Part shown: positions 59,460 through 64,000 of the stretch, one piece after another
Layout: every line of letters starts with the position of its first letter
How positions within the stretch are numbered: position 1 is the first letter of the stretch
NCBI GenBank assembly: GCA_958295665.1
Contig: OY282558.1
Location: 316,420,092 to 316,484,091 of the forward strand
Length of the DNA stretch: 64,000 nucleotides
Reading direction: 5' to 3'
Source of the DNA: Tipula vernalis
Lineage: Eukaryota; Arthropoda; Insecta; Diptera; Tipulidae
Made by a program: the position numbers and the translations under genes
The notes under the pieces: model-generated
The model's input: only the letters and a program-made list of their open reading frames with translations
Told to the model about the DNA's origin: nothing
Databases searched by the model: none

Positions 59460-61500
59460 TACTCTCTTCATAAGTAGTCGTAGGAAAGAAAAATGTTGGC
59501 ATCCATCAAATTATTCACAATCTTTCTAATCTTTCTAAAGAATTGATCATATCCAAAACTAACATACAACGAATACAAATGGGTGAAACCAAGCCGTTGA
59601 ATAGAAAAAATTTAATTAAATATAAAAAAAATAGAAGAGTCGGCAAAAAACGGAGGGATATTGAAAACGGGAAATTTTTGAAGTGCATTGTGCAAAACAT
59701 AAGCATTTAACAAATTTTTCATTAAAAATTTAAAATGGATCAACAAATTAAAAATTGAAATAAAAATTTAAAACACATTTAGTGTATTTTGAAACTAAAT
59801 ATGAACTTTTATTTTACCCAGGTTCTCCAAATTTCGATATTCTCATATTCGATATTTCCGATTTTCACATTTTTTTTGTTTATCGATATTTTGTTTTTTC
59901 GATTTTTTGTTTGGCGAGATTTCAACACTATCCCCATATTTACAAATATTTTTATTAAAAAAAAAAAATTACAAAGAAGAGAAACGAGTTCTGGGAAAAA
60001 TCGATTTTCAACAAATAACTGACTTTTTTAGCTTGAATTAATTCGATATCGAATACGGTAATTAATAGGACCATATGAAAATCACAAATTTAAGAAGGAA
60101 AACTATAAGAATTACGATAATTTTAAGTGTTTTAATAAAAAATCAGGCAACAATTAAAACTAGGAATTGATAACCGACTAACTTGGAACTCTTCAAATTC
60201 TTAATAACGTGAAAAAATACACCGATTATTAAGCAGCTTCTGATCAATTTATTTCATAAGCCCAATTTTTGTTTAATTCGGCTTGGCTGGATTATCACTT
60301 TTTACAATTATTTCTTTGGTTAAAACAAATGAATTGTATAAGCAGCTACGTACATTGACAAGAAATTTCCCGTAGAACAGCTTTGCCCTTTGATAATTTA
60401 TCCTAAAATGCAAAATAACCGAGCTATTTATGAAAACGTGCCTGCGATCCCTAAAAGAGGTGGACTCCTCTTTTTTCGACTAATTCGATCGTCCGAGCTC
60501 GAGACTCATCGTCTTCTTAATCCACGTGTGACATCGATTACAAAATACCGAGGTGGTGGTACCGGTACGTGGTATATAACTCGATATATTCTTTCAGAAA
60601 TGATTTATCACAATTTTTACCATGCATTCTTCTAAGTTGGAAACTTACACGGTACAGTTTTAAAACGAAATATAATGATCTGTAAACAATTCTCGCTTAT
60701 ATACATACACATATTTAAATGAATCTTTCAATCGTCAGCAAAAATGTTTTGCAGACATCCGGACCGTACTGCTATCAAATGCGACCGAATCATAGCGTTT
60801 GTAGTAGATTATCTATATTATTATCACAAGATCGTGATTTTCTCATTCCCATTATTAGTATTGATCCATTACAGTACTGATTTAATCACTCAATAGACGC
60901 ATATTGACCTCCAATCAAGGTAAATGGAAAAAATGAAATTTAAACTATCACATTTCCATGAAATTTTTAATCTCACCTAATCGCTTTGATTTTACATAAC
61001 ATGTCGCCAATATGTGGAGGAAGCTGAGCCCAAATGATGATTTAACTTTCGTTAGAAACCCACAAGCTAATTACTCACATTTTCGGTGGATGTCGGTTTG
61101 ACAGTGGATTCTTTTTTAAATTGGTTATTTTGCCATTTCTTGCTTAAATTTCACATCTTGATTAAGGAACTAAATATATATTTCCATATACCAGGGTTTT
61201 GGGTACACACGCACAGTGTGCTAATTTGGATTAATTCTGTAAATAGACTATGTATAGTATGTCCAGCTCTTCTTTTGACTGAATTCTATATCTTTGTCTG
61301 CTTTCCACTGTTCTACTTCCACACTGTTTTCCAAAATAGGCCATTTCGGATTGTGAGCTGATCCCAAAGCATACATAACGAGACAACTGAGGTACCCAAT
61401 ACCGATTTTAGAGTAACCTGGTACTCTAATATTTGGGTCCTTTTCCGAATACTCGACTACCCAAGTAATTTAGTCGATTATTCAGTGGGAAGATGTCTGT
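59460..61500. other. Mostly unrecognised sequence
   Basis: 59820-59920 has TCGATATT-type low-complexity sequence. 60410-60570 is notably less AT-rich (CGATCGTCCGAGCTCGAGAC) within a plus frame 60390-60635 of no recognisable family. 61370-61500 contains GGTACTC and ACTCGACTACCCAAGTA words that recur near 62330. Confidence 0.35.
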
Positions 61501-61521
61501 CTAATTTTTTTAAAATGAAAT

Positions 61522-62120
61522 AATTTCGCGCGGATTTAACTCAGTTTTTAAAAGTAAAGTGTCGCGGATTTAATTCATATTGTATTTAATCCATATTCAA
61601 TTAAATGAATTTAACTCTGCTGATCATTATGAACTTATTCCACCACAAAAGTTAGAAGGTTGAAATACCAATATTGTTATCGAAAGTGAATGGAATGTAA
61701 CGTCTTGAAATGAACTTGAACTGAAATGCCACCCATACATTATATCTTTTTAAAAATACTAAAACGCTTATTGGATTACAAAGGTTAAGATGAATTTAAC
61801 GTCTTGAATTGAAATTGAAGTGTTACAAATACTTTACATCTTCATGGAAAAGTACTATAAAAACCTATTTGCTTACAAAAGATTGAAATGAATTTAACGT
61901 CTTCAAATAAAAATGAAAAATTACACATAATTTAAACCTTAAAGGAAAAATACTAAAAGTTCTATTCGATTATAAAAGATTGAAATAAATTATTATTGTG
62001 AAACTAGTATAAATAAATTAAACAAATAACAGTTTATTTTTATTGTGAATTGATGAATAATTGAGTGTGAATTAATCGCCATAAAAAAATTAATTAATTT
62101 CGCGCGGATTTAATCTAGTT
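61522..62120. repeat. Direct repeats of AATTTCGCGCGGATTTAA bracketing a tandem array
   Basis: The motif occurs at about 61524-61541 and 62096-62113, with a third partial copy (GTCGCGGATTTAA) at 61562. About 570 bp separate the outer copies. The CG content of the motif is unusual for this DNA. The role is unknown; it could be part of a larger tandem or composite unit. Confidence 0.55.
61655..61990. repeat. Tandem repeat, unit about 100 bp, three copies
   Basis: Each unit has an AAAGGTTGAAAT- or AAAGATTGAAAT-like start, AATTTAACGTCTTGAA or a variant (about 61695, 61795, 61890), and a GGAAAAATACTAAAA-like word followed by a GATTAC- or GATTATAAAAG-like end. Non-coding. Confidence 0.65.
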
Positions 62121-62413
62121 TATTAATCCAAAGATCCATTACCCGGGCTAGATTCTTTAAAATTACCACTTTTAAAACCAACTGTTAGAATTGCGTTAAT
62201 ACAATATTTTAATACGAAATCACAAAAAATTTAATTTGTCAGATGATCAGAATCTAACCCCAGGCAGGGCAATAAGGCGGTCACGATAAATCATTTAAAA
62301 CCCGGGTATTCGATTAACCCAACATAAAAAGTTCTCGACTACCCGAGTACTTTGCAACTCTTAATTTAACATATTTGTTGTTTACTCGTGGACTAATATC
62401 ACCAATAAAAAGA

Positions 62414-62580
62414 TTTTATATAATAAAACACAATATTTCGGTTTTGTCACTTTCTTTAACGTGATATTTATTTTATTTGTAAATCAAATTAATAAATAAA
62501 CGTAATTTCATTTACAAATAAAATAAATATCACGTTAAAGAAAGTGACAAAACCGAAATATTGTGTTTTATTATATAAAA
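62414..62580. repeat. Perfect 71-bp inverted repeat with 25-bp loop
   Basis: Bases 62414-62484 are the exact reverse complement of 62510-62580, with no mismatch. The outermost word is TTTTATATAATAAAACAC; the inner arm ends TTATTTTATTTGTAAAT. The loop is 62485-62509. AACTCTTAATTT occurs both about 60 bp before the left arm and directly after the right arm. The structure would form a very stable hairpin. It may be a young inverted duplication or a very young MITE; the lack of mismatches sets it apart from every other inverted repeat here. Confidence 0.93.
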
Positions 62581-62589
62581 CTCTTAATT

Positions 62590-64000
62590 TCTTCTAATAG
62601 CCAATTTTTCTTTTGGAAGATTTAAACTTCATAATAATTTTCTTTTTTACTCTAATGTGAATTAATTATTTAATTCGTGTAATCACCAAATATGCAACCG
62701 ATCCTAAAGATTAGAAGTATATTAGTATTATTTACTCTAGAATGATTATTCAAAACCCCATAAATAGATGATAGGTTTTTAATATTTTTCCGAAAATTGT
62801 CTTATCAGGCCGCGGCGACTGAACCGATTTTATCACAATGTTCTTTCTATATTTACAGAATATACTGTTCACACATGCATGGCTTGGTTGAGTTTTGGTC
62901 GTTTAAGAATATTCTGTAGCTAGATGACATTGCTCAACATTCTTTCGTCCCTCATTTAATATATTTTCAGATCCATAAGTGCTATTTTGATTAAAAAGCT
63001 TTCTGACATATTCTCTTAAGTATTCCAGGTGATGTGACTATCTAACATAATATCCTCTAAATCTATAACGTGTCTTTTTTTATGGTGTTGTATCCTTCAC
63101 CAGTGACTTTCTGATTAATTTCACATAAGATATTAAACGATTTAGAGGGATTTTTGGGAAACTGGAATACTTATAATTTCTTAAATTCCCGGGAACTCAA
63201 TCACAGCAAATCCCAGGATGCAAGCTCTAATTTTATGTTTTAAGAGGACTATCATTTTGAAATAATTTTATTTTATATGTCACCCTCGATTATTATAGCC
63301 TTTTAAACATCGTTTGGATTCAGCTTTTGTAACTGATGCATCCTTTTGTAAAGTGGATGTTTGTTGTTTCGCGCTTAATCATCCTTTTCATAAATGTGCG
63401 CCGGGGCCAAACATATATAGTCGCAATATCCAATCAACCTCTGAATTCAGGCACTTTGCATCTTTTAAAAGCCGTTTCAATAATGTAATATTCTGAACTA
63501 ATTTTGGCCCCATGACCAACAAAAATTAACGGTTTTGAGAAATTATCTGCTGTTTGCGACTCAGGTGATGTGCATTCTGAGGGTCATTGGCAATTGATTT
63601 TTAATATTGATATAAATAATTTTTTGCCTACTTTGAAATTATTGACTAATGATTTTAGAGTTGCGGAAGATTTTTTTAGACACTATTTTCTTTACACTCA
63701 AAAATGGTCGATTTGTTAGTCTTTTCACTTTTCTTCGTTATTGAATAACGGAAAAATTACCGTTTTGGTGTAAAAGATTAAAAATATCGATCTGCTGTTC
63801 TGTTAACGATCTCTGTAGTCGTCGCCACAATTGAAACGAAAAGTAAAATAAAACATGTTAGATTTAAATCGTACCAGATTAAAACGTTCAATTTTGTTGA
63901 AAAAGTAAATGGTTTTTCAGATAGCTATTTCAATGTAAAATTGCTCAATATTCATTCATGAAACTTTTATTTATTGGTAAATTTAGCTTCCAAGTAGTAA
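62590..64000. other. Unrecognised sequence to the window end
   Basis: No gene supported. The plus frame 63314-63496 and the following, less AT-rich 63500-63600 look faintly coding but carry no motif I can name. A small inverted word, CGTTATTGAATAACG, lies at about 63737. Confidence 0.35.

Noticed and set aside
63314..63600. Possible start of an APE-type endonuclease domain
   Set aside because: The peptides only vaguely resemble it and no catalytic motif is present.

Overview
The window is AT-rich nuclear DNA (roughly three quarters A+T) from a eukaryote. It is most likely an insect and plausibly a fly, judging by the long A/T runs, the ATGTATGTAC-type and CAGACGGACGG-type simple sequence, and the mix of mobile elements. 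No complete host gene is visible. There are no operons, ribosome binding sites or bacterial features. Nearly all long open frames are chance frames in AT-rich DNA or worn pieces of transposable elements. The species cannot be named from this sequence.

Layout. 1-8.3 kb: mostly unrecognised AT-rich DNA with two small inverted-repeat units and one non-LTR reverse-transcriptase scrap (about 3.1-3.4 kb). 8.4-11.6 kb: a worn Ty3/gypsy-type gag-pol split by a non-autonomous hAT element with a clean 8-bp target duplication, then an orphan transposon-type protein piece and a mariner remnant. 12.1-14.6 kb: degenerate tandem repeats, a GATG-rich block, a broken C2H2 zinc-finger frame and a possible LINE 3' end. 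14.6-19.9 kb: a transposon-poor stretch. 19.9-24.4 kb: two fold-back elements, non-LTR fragments, and a Tc1-like element inserted at TA inside one of them. 26.4-27.7 kb: a complex inverted/tandem repeat related to the one at 12.1-13.0 kb. 30.5-34.3 kb: a short MITE, a Penelope-like element with GIY-YIG endonuclease, and a fold-back element whose arms are 15-bp tandem repeats.

34.3-38.2 kb is another transposon-poor stretch. 38.7-42.4 kb holds remnants of a non-LTR element, a second Penelope-like piece and a 5'-truncated LINE. 42.6-47.6 kb is dominated by tandem duplications of 210 bp and 1.41 kb. 48.2-51.1 kb has a second mariner-type transposase, a TA-type MITE, a 119-bp GA microsatellite and a recurrent 38-bp motif. 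51.1-55.5 kb is transposon-poor and contains the only candidate host exon or recursive splice site (about 53.72-53.82 kb). 56.6-62.6 kb carries a tRNA-derived SINE, a three-copy repeat block, a MULE transposase remnant, tandem repeats and a perfect 71-bp inverted repeat.

The pieces do not work together as a pathway. The window reads as intron or intergenic DNA in which transposon-rich blocks alternate with 3-5 kb transposon-poor blocks. The most useful observations are two datable nested insertions, the fold-back architectures, the composite repeat shared by two loci, and the splice-like signal near 53.75 kb. All family calls come from motif recognition by eye; no database was searched.
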